DNA of 64,000 bases from Rhynochetos jubatus (GCA_027574665.1 CM050650.1:96879086-96943085); one strand, 5' to 3'; shown: positions 46,561-60,790, numbered from the stretch's first letter. Notes: a model not told the origin generated them from the letters alone. Made by a program: numbers and translations.

Positions 46561-49500
46561 TGCACTGCTTAAATAGTTTATGTTCAATACATATCATTAT
46601 TTCCTTTAAGACTGCCTAAAGTATCCAGTGGGATCTGAAAACATGATTAATAACAGTAAAATTGGCACATACTACAAACCTCCTTATATGCAGTACTGTT
46701 TTGTTTAAAATGTTCCTCTAACAAATTTCAGACTTTGATTTCCCACTAGGTCACATTAAGCTGTTATTAAAGACTCCTAAGAGAAAGGATATTCAGAACT
46801 AACTTTTTTTTTTTTTTTTTTTACATATTGTTTTAAGTAATAATGTAATGCTTTTCCAACTTTCCCCTTAAACAATTTCTATTGAATTCTATGAAACTGT
46901 ATATACCAAGGTTTCTGAAAAATGTTGAAATTACATGACGCCTTTGCCTTCTCATTCTCTTTTATCATTGATTTGTGTCTGTTACATTCAGTAGAGCTCC
47001 CATTACTCTCATTGTTACATTAAACTTCGTCTTTTATCAATTCTGCCAGACATATCGCTATTATTCAGCCCATTTCAGTTTCCGTGTCCTCAATAGCTGT
47101 AATCATATGCTGATTTAAAACGCATCTTGTTATATCTGCTATATCAAGGAAGGAAACACTTTTAACACAGTTAAGATGCTAGCTATGTAGGTTAGCATGG
47201 AATTTCATGCAAAGTGAGTGCATTGAACCCTGATCCACTATTTGCACTGCATCTGTAACTTCTAGAAGATTGAACTTGGTAACTTTCAGACCTCTTTGAC
47301 AAACAGTCATTCTAGCCAGTGGTCTGAGAAAGAACACATAAAAGTGTTAATGCAAGCCTGGCCTGCTTCTGCTTTTATTTAGGTGTAAACTGCTGCCCTG
47401 CAAGCAAAAACATTTTGATAACCTGTAATTTTGAAGGGCATTTTTTACTCTGATTACATCATACTCAGACTTCTAGGCAAGCAATATATATAGGAAAATC
47501 TGTGGGAATTCTATGCGCATGAATTTCGTAGGGAGAAAAAAGGTAAACAAAGGAAAACTAGCTTTTTTTTTTAAGAAAATAATAAATGATTTGTTAATTT
47601 CTAATTTTCTATATTGAAATGAAAATGAGTACATTAATATACTGATATGTATACATCTACATTATATATAGTGTAAATTATATCTATTGTGTATACACAT
47701 ACTCTGTTTTGTATGATATTTTTAAAATACACTCACAAACACACTGAGAAATGTCCCTACACATACACATTCTATATCCCTAATATAGACAGATATTTTC
47801 TGTACTACCAATATGAATATTTTTACTTCAGTTATACTGAAAAATATTTTGTCCATTTTGAAAATACTTACTTTTAACTTAACTTCATCAAATATTTAGT
47901 TCTCAGGTCAATAGTCCTTAGTAGTCATCTTACTAAAATGTTCATCTGTGTAGCAAACAATGTTTCTTTTTTCTTTCAACACTGTGTAGATATATAAAAA
48001 AACAACCTAACAACATTTGTTATTTCATACTTTCAAATATGTCATCTACTGTGCAATAACAATGTAGAATGATAAGAAAATTTGAGATCAATATGTGGCT
48101 AACTTTCAATAAGTTTTTAATATGGATATTTTGATGTAAGAAAATAGTCATAGTGGAAGAAAAATGTTATCTCAAGTGTACAGTTACTACTGTGAAATCT
48201 GGAAGAGAAATTTAGAAAGAGCAGAAGAAATAAATGTTACTAATCTGCACAAAATATCATAATCTAATATATGAAGAGTCCACAATATTACAGCATCCAT
48301 GGCTCATTCATTAAAAAATGGGATTGACAAAGTGTGAATAGTGGTTTATATGTCATAATACGCAAAAATTTTAACAACCAAATGAATAACAAAGCACAGA
48401 CCGTAAGGTTCAACTCCACCCTAATATATGTATTAATGTCCAGTAAGCCTTTTAGTAATGTAAAACATATATTATAAATATTTACACTGTATCTGAAGAG
48501 CATAGAAATAGTGTTGACCAGGTGATGGGACATTTCAGCCTTCATAGAAAGTGATGTGAAAGAAAGTCTATACCTTTAATAATTTCATTTTCCTGATTAA
48601 GTAGAAATTCTTCCTATTTTCATTTATTTTATTATTCACTCTTAGTCATTTGAAACTAAGATCAATTAAACTGGTCTGTTAAATTAGATCACCTCATTTT
48701 CATTTCAGAAATATTTTACCTTGTCTTTTTCACTTTGCATTTTGTATGTTATCAGCAGACATAAAAAAATATAAAAATATAAACCTCAATAATGTCACAG
48801 AATCATAATGACTTCAGGTAATATTTTAGCTAACCATTTAAAAAACTACCCTGAGAAGGTAATTAATAGTATTTTGTAATATCTGTCAGTGGAGTATACT
48901 CATTAGCTTCTTTGTATAAAAATTAACAAGCAGACTTTTCAAGGAGATTGCATACAGGGATATATTTATAGTGAAAACCTCTTTACCCATGATTGTGATT
49001 CACAGCAATAAGAAATACTTTGTACATCTGACAAAATAAACTCCTTAGTGATAACTGTATATTTCCCAAATATGTAACTAGATTTTACTTTTAAAAATAA
49101 TGGCAATTTAGGTACGATATTGTTGTTCTAGCAAAAAAGATGGTAGTTTTAGGTGCCAGACTTTTACCTGTGACGAGTCAAATTTCCCTTTTGAGTTGAC
49201 AACTCTGTTCGGCCTTCTAACAATCAAAAGTGTTCCAGTAATATTTAAATATTTTGAGACTTTGTATTGTCCATCTGCACAGAGATACATTGATATTGAT
49301 ATTCCCAGGACCATGTTAGTTTATACCAGAAAGAATCATGATGTGAATAAAACTCTTGGCATGCATGCCAATGATAGCAGGTTTTCAATGTCAGGTATAT
49401 AGAAGCCATCTTGGGAAGAGTACCTATGACAGTAACTCCTGCCATTTGGAGTTTCAAATCCAGTGATTTGAAGAAAAAAAAAAAAAGGCAACCAGTAAGT

Positions 49501-52500
49501 GAAATAGAACAAGTATTTCTGGGTTAGGGAAGCTATTGTTTTCACAGTAACTCAAAAGAGCTTTCTGGTTTTTGTTAATATAAGCATTCTGTGTTAGGGG
49601 TTTGTATGCGTTGGTTTAATTTGTAAATTTTTAGACCAACCAAACTATATAGCATTTGTGCTAACATTCAACAGTATAGACAAGAGTACTTTTCTGGTAT
49701 CTTAAAATATCATTTATGCTGTAGGTTCTGAGAGGCATTTACAATATAGAGCATTTCGTGTAATTACTGAATTTACTTATGCTTTGCTATTTAAACCCAT
49801 GTTGAATATATGAAATCATAATTAACAACTTCCGTAGTTTAAAGTAACAAAGGTTTTAGAGTCATGAGAACCCCCTACTAAGACTTTTCTTGATATTCAT
49901 TTGAAAAACTTATTCTCTGGTATTATATGAGGTGCATCCCCAATGCACAGACTGCTCTTCAAACTTATTGTTACATGCCCTGGAGTTAAGTAATCCTTAG
50001 GGATGATTTAGCAGTGTTCAGGAAGTGTAAATGCTGCCACTTCAACTGTTCTTTCAGCTTCGTGGAGGAATTAAATAGGTTTCTGTGTGATTCCCTTGAG
50101 TGAGTAACTTTGCACCAGCAGTGATAAGTTCTGAAAATAGTCACTGGGATCTGGACCAAAGAGAGGAGTACAATAGGAGGGATACACTATTGGATTCTAG
50201 TGCAAGGTCTCTAGTCCTGTAGTTGATAAACAGTGTTCAAAGAAAGGTGTTTAAATTATATTGCACAATTAATACAAAGTATGGCACCTACCAACCATCT
50301 AAGACTGGAGAAAAAAAAACAACACTGTGTGGATGAGGTACAATTTTTCTGCAATTAATAACCATAATATTTCTGAGTAACTGAGCAAACTTGACCTGTA
50401 TTTAAGTTTAAATAATGTGAATTCTCAGACTTCATCCTCCTAAGAAAACATAATCAATATTTAAGGGAAAATAGTTATTTCTTGATTTTGTGTATCTCAG
50501 AAATGCTTTTCCTTTGATTGTAACCTCTGCTTACATAGACTCAACAGTAAGATAGAAGAACAGTTGGCTAAACATTATCTGTAAGTCTGTTTTCTCAAAT
50601 GTCATATCTGTACAAATGTAAAGAGGGTAGTGTGCTTTTGAAAGTAAAAGAAAAATGCTTCTAAAATGCATTTGCAAATGAAGGAAGTTGTAGGATGAGG
50701 AGGGTGAAAAGAAAAAAATTTGTGAGGTAATGGGGTGACGGACATGGTAGGATCAGGACAGGATAAGCAGAATTGGGTGCACAGTAAGCTAACGGGATAA
50801 AAATCAAGCAAGAAAATTGATCAAGAATATCAGAGCATTCAGAATGACATGTTTAGGAACAAGACCTGAAATGGTATAACAGGTTATTGGTCATGAAGAA
50901 AACAAGAGTATTTTCACTCTTCCTAGATTCCCTTCAGTTTTTGCCACTGCATTAAACCCCAAAAATCTCCATAGTTACCCTGGCAGAAACAAGAGGCAGT
51001 CCTCCTACTATGCGTCATTTAGACTTACTAATTTACACTTTCAATACCTCTAATTTTAACAGGCTTGTAGAGCTGTGAGCAAGAGTGGATTATGAATCTC
51101 AGACCTTTGACCAGGGGAGTGTTGTCTTCTTTCAAGTAACCAGTAAATCTTTGTGTGCAGTTATGGGAAACATAAAATGACTTCATAAGCCAATTTTATT
51201 TTTTCTTTTAATGTCACATGGGTCACTTTGTCATAAAGACTAAACTGATTACTCAATACTCCTGAGATAATTATGCCTGATTAACGGTAAGCTGCCCTGT
51301 GGCTTGACTTGGCCTGGGCAGAAATTTGTCATGCATAGCTATTCTTTTATTATTTTTCTTGGAAACAAAGATGCAATGCATTTTTCCCTATTAATAAGTA
51401 CACAGTGTGGAACTGGAGCAAATTCCCTCAGGTATTTGTCATTTTAGTTCTGCTTCCAAAATTAGAGGTATATTAAATACTTTTATATACCTCCTTCCTA
51501 CAGTTAACAGGGGAGTAGCTATTTCCAGCCAATAAGAAGGGTAAAACATTTTTCCTCTGCTCTGTTCTTCACCTATTCAAGAATTCAGAAAAGGCATAGC
51601 TCCAACACCTCTTTAGCTATCTTATTTGTCCTCTTGTAGTAACACGCATTCATCATCAGCTGTTTAGTCTTACACACACTGACAGTGTTAGGAAGGAGGT
51701 TTAGCCTGTCTTGGCATGGTTTATTTTAGAGGTTCTTTTTTTCTTCCAAGCTGGGAAGGTGCAAAGCAGTTAATCCTTCCCTACATCATGATTTGCACTG
51801 TAGCAAACTGTTGTATATTCCAAGTACCGAAGAAACTCTGCAGTGTAAAGTATCAAAAACATTTAATTAGATAACCATTCAGTCATTGGGTGTATCACAA
51901 TGTATTTTGTACTAGTAACTCTTGAAAAATACTTTGAGAGTAATTGTGTTTAGAACCACACAGTGTTCAGAATTTATTGAGTATCAGAATATATGAGTCA
52001 GGAAAGTTTAGAGGGGATAAAACATACTGAAGATACTCACTTCAGAAATTTGAGTTAAAAGTCTGTCCTGTCTTTCATGATAGAAGTAGGAATGAAAGAA
52101 TCCAAATATTTTTCCTAACCCAAACCAGCATTTTTCTTCCAACTTAATGCTTCTACCATGCATAGCAGTGTGTCTTTAAACACTTAAGCATCACTATGTA
52201 CTTTTTCAACCAAGTACTCAGTTTCTCCTGATTTCCTAGTTTTCATTTTGAATATTAAAATGTTGATGTTCTTATCCTAAATTGGAGAATTCACTAAGTA
52301 TTGTAAATATGCTAGCATATAAATTTCTCCTTAATTGTTGGAGACAACTGGATGTTCCCAAAAGAATACCAATATTCATGTCACAGTTTTATTCAGTCTT
52401 CTTAATGATCTCTTGAAACTATTAAGCAAAAGGGAGTATTGAACATATGCAATGCAACAAAACATTTAACAGCTTATTTAATTTATAGTAAGAATACTTA

Positions 52501-54089
52501 ATTCAGTGAAATAACTGGGATAGAATAATATCTTACAGGAAAACTTAGAACAGTGATTATCTAAATTGTCTTCTGTATATCTGGTTTTAAATAATGTATC
52601 TTAAATATTGCAAGACATGGAACAGTATAGTGAATTTTCTTATTTCTTTTTTTCTTCTTTTTGTGTACAGATACCATCACTTACATCCTGGCTTTTCTCT
52701 AATCTCTTTAGAGATAGTTTCCTTGGTAACCTTGATTTTTTATGCATGCAGCAACTCAATATTTACATAAGGATGGGGATACTGGAAAAAAGTTTAAAGA
52801 TCATTGTACTTCAAGTTAGCATTTTGAAGTATGAGATAACTCTGCCTCCAATAATGTGCATATATCACATCTATTTCTAGAAAGGATGGGATTTTACTTA
52901 ACAATGACTTTTAATTAATTATTTTGAATATATTTATCTGTGAAACTATTCGCAAAAATAATAGTTATTTTCTTGGGGAGAGGAATTTAATTGTTTTTAT
53001 ACATTAATATAAAAGTGCTGTAAGAGAAGTGGAGTTTGAAATGAGTCAGCCAGAATTACTGGTGGTAGGCAAGGAAATCTACATGGTTTTTTCCGGGCAT
53101 ACAACAAAGTTTAAGTTCTACCCACAGGTAGAGACAACAGTGTAATAGTAATTTCTGAAAATACAGTGTTAGGATTTGAGACTGGGAAGAAATTTTTCTT
53201 TACCCTTTCTCTTTCCCTTCCCCTTCCCTGAGAAAGAAGTGTTATTTTGCTATAGGACTTCTCCTCTCTGATACTTTCAAAGTTCTTTCTCTGTGTTAGT
53301 GAGAACAGAATTTCAGCAAAGCCCAGAGGATGCAATCTATTTCCAGTCCTACTGAGCTTTGTAGTGAAGATGAAGTGCAGGCTAGCCTGCATCATCTCTC
53401 CATCAGGGGTCTGAAGATTAGCATCCTGCCAGAAGGAGACAGAATTCTCTCTAGCATGTCTTTAATGAAAACACTGACCAGAGAGGCAGGGCCCCCAATA
53501 ATCCCAGCTGTGGCTGGCAAGGAGAAACATTAAAACTCTCATGAAGGGAAGAACCTCGATGCGAAGTCCTTGATAATACTTATCCCATGAGGTTTCTGCC
53601 ATGGACTTATATCAAAAAAACATTGTGGATTTAGTAGGGGGATTGGCTAAGGGTGCATGGAGATCACGTTTCCGCATGAATGTTACTTTTCTTATAGGCT
53701 ACTCTAAAGGTTTCAAACTGTCTAGTAAGTATGTTAAAAACATAGATACCTAACAGAGAACTCTGAGGAAAAGGGAAATATCAGATGCTTTAGATATACT
53801 TAGAAATCCCAAACTGCCAAGGGTGGATTGTGGCTAAATAGAAGCCCTTTCAGTTTATCCATTTGACTCTCTTTTGACTTGAGTTTCTTTGGAGAGATGT
53901 ATGCTCTCTTGATTGCTAAAGTTGCAGTGCCATGTGCATTTTGATCTTACAAACCACAAAGAAACAGTAAAAGTTGTAAGTTGCAATTGACTGCAACGCA
54001 GAAATAATGAGATCTGTCTGAGTGACTGTATCCAGTTAATATTATGCAGTCTTTTCAAGGTTATCTAGGTGAAAATATGGATTGCTGTC
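46561..54089 (+). other. Presumed EYS intron, about 7.5 kb, no gene seen
   Basis: AT-rich throughout. A poly-T lies at about 46804-46822, and decayed TA/CA-type low complexity at about 47637-47765. ORFs up to about 90 codons show no family motif, and no laminin-G-like or EGF-like exon was recognised on the + strand. Confidence 0.5.
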
Positions 54090-55205
54090 GACGGCACCAC
54101 ACAGCTTGGTGTCATAAGCAAACTTGTTGAGGGTGCACTCGATGCCATCGTCCATGTCACTAATGAAGATGTTAAACAAGTCCGGTCCCAACACTGACCT
54201 CTGAGGAATGCCACTCGTTACTGCTCTCCATTCAGACATTGAGCTATTGACCACCAACTTCTGAGTGCGACCAGCCAGCCAGTTCTTTATCCATCGGGCA
54301 GTCCATCTGTCAAACCCATGTCTCTCCAGTTTAGAGACAAGGATGTCATGTGGGATGGTATAGAAGTCTTTGCACAAGTCCAGGTAGATGACGTCAGTTG
54401 CCCAATCTCTATCCACCAAGGTCGTGACCCCATCATAGAAGGCCACCATATTCGTCAGGCATGATCTGCCCTTGGTGAAGCCATGTTGGCTGTCACCAAT
54501 CACCTCCTCATTCTCCATGTGCCTCAGCATGATTTCCAGGATGATCTGACCATGATCTTGCCAGGCACAGAGGTGAGACTGACTGGCCTGTAGTTTCCCG
54601 CATACTCCTTTTTTCCCTTTTTAAAGACTGGGGTTATGTTTCCCCTTTTCCAGTCAGTGGGAACTTCATCAGACTGCCACAACATTTCAAATATTACAGA
54701 TAGAGGTTTCGCAACCCCATCTGCCAGTTCTTTCAGGATCTGCAGATGTATTCCATCAGGTCCCATGGACTTGTGCACCTTCAGGTTCGTCAGGTGTTCC
54801 AGATCCTGATCTTCACTGATCAAGGGTGGCTCTCCATTCTCCCAGTTCTTGCCCTTGTCTTCCATGACTCTGGGGGTACAGCCTGTGCCCTTGACAGTGA
54901 AGACTGAGGCAAAAAAAGCATTGAGTACCTCAGCCTTGTCCATGTCCTGGGAATTCAACTCTCTTGTTTCCTTCCGCAGAGGTCCCACATTTTCCCTGAT
55001 CTTCTTTTTATCCTCAGTGTACCTATAGAAGCCCTTCTTGTTGGCCTTGATGTCCCTGGCCAGGTTTAATTCTGTCAGGGCTTTGGCTTCGCTAACCTGA
55101 TCTCTGACCCCTTGGACAACTTCCCTGTTATCGTCCCAGGTTACCTGCCCTTGCTTCCACCCACTGTAAGCTTTTTTTTTTTGTTTGTTTTACTTTGTCC
55201 AGGAT
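54090..55205 (-). mobile_element. CR1 LINE copy H, lacking its 3' end
   Basis: CR1 RT from the N-terminal region (right, about 55205) to just after motif C (left, about 54090), on the minus strand. The 3' part of ORF2, the 3' UTR and the terminal octamer are absent. ORF2 pieces: 54988-54524 ([10 protein letters not shown] ... NYRPVSLT) and 54530-54042. The frame break near 54543-54549 is the shared 1-base loss. Motif A is LDLCKDFYT (Asp to Tyr) and motif C is FAYD, so two catalytic positions are lost. The 8-bp deletion of copies B and E is not present here. CR1 insertions normally lose the 5' end, so the missing 3' end implies a later deletion or rearrangement. Confidence 0.92.
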
Positions 55206-55916
55206 AAATAAGCTTGCAGTCAAGCCTTTTCAAAATTATGTTTCTTTCTAACATGTTGACTTCATTAAAGTATTTACTGACCTAGCACTGAAGGTAAATG
55301 ATGCAAGTGTGTGTGAAAGTGTTACTTGCATTTAATAGACAACTAAAATGATTCTCTATGGTACAAGTACAAAAATCAGGTTGTATTCTAACTGTTGTGA
55401 TTATTTACCATATACTTTTAAACATGCTAGTTCCCATCTCATAAATAATAATACTCAGAGAGTGACTTTACTGGAAGTCTTTCTTGTAGTAAGCATAAAA
55501 AGTTTATTGGTTCTTACATCTAAGGCTGCTGTCATACTAATTCATTTGGGGAAATTTTAAATTTTATATTTATGTCTCGTTTCAGTTTTCTGACCCTGTT
55601 TGCTGTTACGGAACATATCCGTAACACCAGATATATGCAATGTTCAGTTGAGTTCATAAAGCTGACTATAGCATATGACTTCCAATTCATTAGCAGAATT
55701 CTCATCTCAAAGTCAAGGGAACTCTTTTTAGTCTGCAATGTTATGAAAAGACTGATTTAAAAATTATATATACTTATAAATACATAGTTATATATCTCTA
55801 TATATGTACATACACACACATTTCTGTATGTATACATTTCATAGCAAAGCAAATTCTGTGAATAATACTACAACCATTTACTAATGGGTATAATGCTACC
55901 TGTCATGAACTTGATT
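55206..55916 (+). other. Spacer between two CR1 copies
   Basis: AT-rich; includes TA/CA-rich low complexity at about 55764-55822. No coding signal. Confidence 0.5.
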
Positions 55917-56370
55917 TTCATAGAATCATATAATGGTTTAGGTTGGAAGGGACCTTAAAGATCATCTAGTTCCACTCCCCTGCCATAGGCAGGGACACCC
56001 TCCACTAGACCAGGTTGCTCAGAGCCTCATCCAGCCTGGCCTTGAAGACAGCCAGGGATGGGGCATCCACAACTTCTCTGGGCAACCTGTTTCAGTGCCT
56101 CATCACCCTCTCCAGGAAGAATTTCTTCCTGATAGCTAATCTAAATCTACCGACTTTCAATTTAAACTCAATACCCCTTGACCTGTCACTGCAGGCCCTT
56201 GTAAAAAGCCCCCCCCCAACTCCCAGCATTCTTGTGGGCCCTCTTCAGGACTGGAAGGCTGCTATAAGGTCTCCCTGAAGCCTTCTCTTCTCCAGGCTGA
56301 ACAAGCCCAATTCTCTCAGCCTTTCTTCCTAGGAGAGGTGCTCCAGCCCTCTGATCATCTTCATGGCCCT
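55917..56370 (-). mobile_element. Short CR1 LINE copy I, 3' end intact
   Basis: A 5'-truncated CR1 with its 3' terminus at the left (tcatagaatcatataatgg) and ending abruptly at ttcatggccct (56370). It covers the 3' UTR and the last codons of ORF2. It contains a C-tract (cccccccc near 56212) interrupting the 3' UTR-proximal region. Confidence 0.92.
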
Positions 56371-59300
56371 GGTAATTGTACTGTAATGTGATTTGCAGAA
56401 TCTAAGCCTCAGCTAGCTCTATGTGTATTATTATACCAGTTTAAAAATCTTTGTAGGCTCTGTGAGTTTATGTGCTTAGAATATAGATCACTTTTTTATG
56501 TACATCATACTTCAGTCTTTTCTAGCTACATTTCTGAAGACTTCAGACTGGGTAACTTAAAGATGTTTTTATTAAAAATACTTTTTTAAAAGACAAAAAA
56601 CCCCAGTTGAAGCTTCAACAGGATACAGTTAGAAGAGGATAATTTAAATTATTTTTACTGAAGCACCTTTTTTGCTATTCAAAAGTAATTACTAAGTTAT
56701 TGCTGTAGTAACTGCTGAAAGTATCATGCCCCATTTGCAGGGTAAGCAAGTGTGGGTCATACAAATGATACAGATGTTCTTGGGCTTAATTTGAAAAAGA
56801 TGTTAAAACACCCATTTCACTGAACTTCTGCATTATAAACACCATTCTGTATATTTTAGAGCTATTATAGCTTAATCCACTATGTTTGTAATGCATGGCT
56901 GATCACAGCTCTTTACTAATTTCAAATGAAAACATTTCAATACCAATACTTACTGGTGTAAAATAACTGTAGTTACACTAATAAAGCATTAACTCTATGA
57001 GATTGTGGAGTATCCACTCATAATCAACATGATCATTATAAAAATTCTGAATGCTTTCTCTCCACCTCTTTGCTTTTAGATAATGCCCTATTTTTAAAAT
57101 TGCTAGTTTCATAGCAGTACAGGCTGCTGCTGTATGCTGCTTTCACTTAGAAAACACTTTAAACACCTTTATTAAGCAAGCTTGATACAAACTTGATTAG
57201 GTTATTCCTGGTAACCATTTTATTCAGATTTGTATTAAGAAAAAAAAAAAAAAGTAAAACTGGCATTTAAAGGCATAAAAAAGGATAATTTCAGGTACAG
57301 TCCAAATACACAACCTCAGTCTACAATTGAATAAAACTTCTGATCTTATAGATAGCTGCATAAACTTTCATGTCACACTATCATGTGTTATAAAACTTGC
57401 TGTGACTAAAATGAGTGATATGATTTATCAGGGTAATAATTACGAGGCTTTGCATGTTAACTTTTGGTCTCCTAATATTTTCATTTTAAAAACTGAAGGG
57501 ACCCAAACAATGTATGTGCATAGGTGTAGATCAATCAAAAACTACTTATTATTAGTGTCTTAAACTCTGTTCTCTGCTACACAATAAATTAGATTTCATA
57601 TGTTATAACAGTTAAAAGGAATATTGTAATGTGGGCATTGGAATGAGTTGTCTGTGAAACATGAATGAGTTTTTAGCATTATTATTATTTGAAACAAATT
57701 TTTGTAGATGGATTGTTTTCAAACACACACATTTTTTGTATAGCTGGTCCAAGAGTTGTCTTTGTTTTGCACTAAATAGGGGAATGCATGTCAGCTAGCA
57801 ACATCTATTGACAATGTCACCATCTTTCTTAGTATAAAACTAGGAAATTCACCTTTTTCCATTTAAATCAATGCAAGATACTTGCAGATATTAGTGACAG
57901 GGTTTTCTTAATTTTCCTTTGAACTTACCTCTCAGATTAAGATGGTCTAGTTCTTCTGTGGTTTCCTGGTTTCTTTACATGGTTCTTGTCTCTTTTTCTG
58001 GTTTCTTTTTCTTTTCTCATCTTTCATGTCCCCAACTTTAAATCCACTTCTCTGAGTATACTAACCAGAATGCCAGAAAGTTAAGCTCTTTCCAGTCAAT
58101 CTATGAAACAGAACAAGAAGAGAAATTGTCGCTGAATTGGAACTACATGATGATTATAAAGCTTATTATAAAAAGAGGCTACATAACCAAAATATAATCC
58201 ATTCTTAACTGTTTTCTCTTTGAGGTGTTTTAGCCTGATGAGAAGCATCAGTAACTTTTTTATTCATAGGCAAGATACCAGCCCTCACTGCTGAACATAT
58301 TTCTCTTTCTTCATGTTCCAACACTTAAATTTAACAGAAAAAGACCAAACAATAACAGTGTATAGGTATTCTTGCTTGCTGAATCCACTGGCAATGACCT
58401 AAGTACAAATGCATGATATAAAAATACTTTCTTAGAAATATACTAGAAAATTCTACTTAATTAAAGACAAAACCTCTTGCTTTAGTTCCTGAATTCTTGC
58501 TGAATCAAAAAATGTTTTGAAATAAGTGTGTATAATATCTGAATTGGAAAAATGTAAAGCTCATCATGGTTGCTGCAAAGGTAATAACACTTCCTTGAGA
58601 GTTAATGTTATCATCAGGTTAGCTTTTGATTTTATGTATTTTCTGTTTTCTGATTATAGAAAAAACCTATGGTTTAAGAAACAGTAAACCTAATATAAGG
58701 TGTATTTATTGTGTATTCTGAGGAAGGTTGTTGAATATGAAATGAAAACAAACACACCCACCTTCTAAGCTTTTTCAAAGCAAGGGAGTTAATGAGAGAT
58801 TGCTTGTCACTACCAAGGTTTGTAACTTATTTGTCACATTACGTATAACTTTCTTCTTCTCAATGTGATCAAAGCCCAATCACCACATTCGCTAAAGTCT
58901 GCCTGGTGTTTTATTGTTTATAAAGGTAACTTTATAAACACCAACTGTGGTGCCTCATGGTGTTAATTTAATTTCCTGTCACTTTATATTTAGCAGGTAT
59001 CAAGTATCACAGACTGTCAAGATATAAGTGTGAAACTAAAAAGAATGCAAACATTTAGCATTCCTTATTCACTTCAATGTGTTGGAATATACCAAAAAGG
59101 AAGGAGAACAGAACCTAATCAGCTAGCTTCACCTGGCCCTATTTCTTAACTCATTCACGTTTGTATTTAAAATCTGATGATAATTTGTGGAAGCACTGGA
59201 AGCAGGGGTGGAAACGAGTAGTCATTTTTCTGGCAGCACTAGAAAGTTGGGTGCTTTCCTCTGAGTATTTAGTGTTCTTTTCTACAAATCTAAAGCAGCA

Positions 59301-59809
59301 ATGACAGAGTTTATCTATCATTGCAGAGTACTTAGAAACAGTCTACAAAAAGAGATAGAGGAAACTGGTATAGCTAAATATAGTCCAAATGAAGAAAATT
59401 AAAGACAATAGATTCTGAAACTCTGGCAGTCTAAACATAAAAACTTATTTCAGGTCAAAAAGGCTTTGAAGAACAACTAGCAAAACGTGTCTAATCTAAT
59501 GACACATTTTCTTCTGTATTTCAAGGGCAGGATGTCAGCAAGCAGGTCCATAAAGTTGATGGAGAAAGGTAAAAAAAGAGTAATGGATAAGCCAGGGCAT
59601 TACAGAGAAACTGAAATCAGTCTTTACATCTCTACGCTCTTGATTTTGTCTTCACTTAGAAGAAACTGATAAAGCATTTAGGCTGAATCCCTTCTTTGAG
59701 TGGGAGTTTTCAAAAGATCCTTTTGGGAAATAACCTAAATCAGTGATAGTGGGAAAAAAGGAGAAAATTAACGTTAGAAATGTTCTGTGCCTTCAGTGCC
59801 AAGTTTAAG
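56371..59809 (+). other. Presumed EYS intron, no gene seen
   Basis: AT-rich. Poly-A at about 57240-57253; a small hairpin at 58915-58940 (tgtttataaag / ctttataaaca with gtaa loop). No exon-like signal. Confidence 0.5.
58915..58940. repeat. Perfect 11-bp hairpin with GTAA loop
   Basis: tgtttataaag (58915-58925), gtaa, ctttataaaca (58930-58940). The outer sequence ggtgttt and aaacacc offers an alternative pairing. Confidence 0.9.
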
Positions 59810-60790
59810 TAAGACATCACTGTGATGCCAGAAAAGGTTTTAGGAGAATTCCAGGAAACTACAGGCCATAAAACTGATGTCCTGCTGTGTCAAGCAAGGC
59901 AACAGAAATAATACTTAAGAATAGAATAGGTGAATATGCAAATAAATATGACCTAGTTTAAAAACAGAACATGTTTGGATTTTTTAAAGAGAATTTGTAC
60001 CTTAAAACCTATTGGAAGGTTTGGAAGAGTTAGCTGTCATGTGGATAAAGGATGAATGCAAGCTTTCTTGATTTCTAAAAGCTTGCTGCTGAGTTCCACA
60101 AAAGAGATTTTTAAGGAAATCTGGGAACTAAAGAGTAGGAAACAGTAAATGGTAAATATTTGTTGCAGCTGGAAATCAGCAGAGAAATTATACAAGTTGG
60201 TAATTCTTTAATGCCCTGGAAATTAAATAATCAGGGTAATAAAAAATAGTTCACTGAAGAAATCAAGTTAGTCAGTGGAAAAATTGTAGAAGAAAGAGCC
60301 TTATGACACTGTGGGACTGTATTATGAAATGGCTTAATGAAATTCAGCATATGTCAGAAATGGTGCACAGGTACAGAAGGAACATAAAAATTCTTGCTTC
60401 AGTTTACAATGACAGACTAAGCAGCAGTATTTGAGGTTCATGCCCAATATTTTCATGAAAGTCAGCTCGGTGCTGGGTAATCATAAAAAAATTCCCAAAT
60501 CAAGTGTTAGGATTTATTAAAAAAACAAATGGGGAATTCTCTAAGATAATAGATACAGCATAAATGTCCATATCTTGAGTACTCTGTACAGTTTTAGTCT
60601 TCCTATCTCTTTTTGAAGAGATGTAATAAAATTGGGAATTATCAGAGAAAACTATTCAGTTTATTATTGTGAAAGGCATCAAAGCCACATCTGAACTGAA
60701 GAATAATAGGAGACTAGCGGAAACACTCACGTTTGATATGTTGTTGCATTTCTACAGTCTCTCATTTTAAATACTTCAGGAGAACAGGGA
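59810..60790 (+). mobile_element. Ancient CR1/L3-like LINE relic
   Basis: Strongly decayed but ordered matches to the RT of ancient CR1/L3-type LINEs on the + strand: ttccaggaaactacaggcc (RT N-terminal, N-Y-R-P region), then a catgtttggattttttaaag stretch, a motif C-to-thumb region around 60300-60500, and agtactctgtacagttttag (Y-x-V-Q-F-W region of the thumb) near 60580. No ORF survives. It is much older than the other CR1 copies and may extend further to the left (to about 59400). Confidence 0.6.

Noticed and set aside
49108-49314. Minus-strand ORF considered as a laminin-G-like exon
   Set aside because: Wrong strand for EYS, no conserved laminin-G pattern, and an overlapping + strand ORF of equal length.
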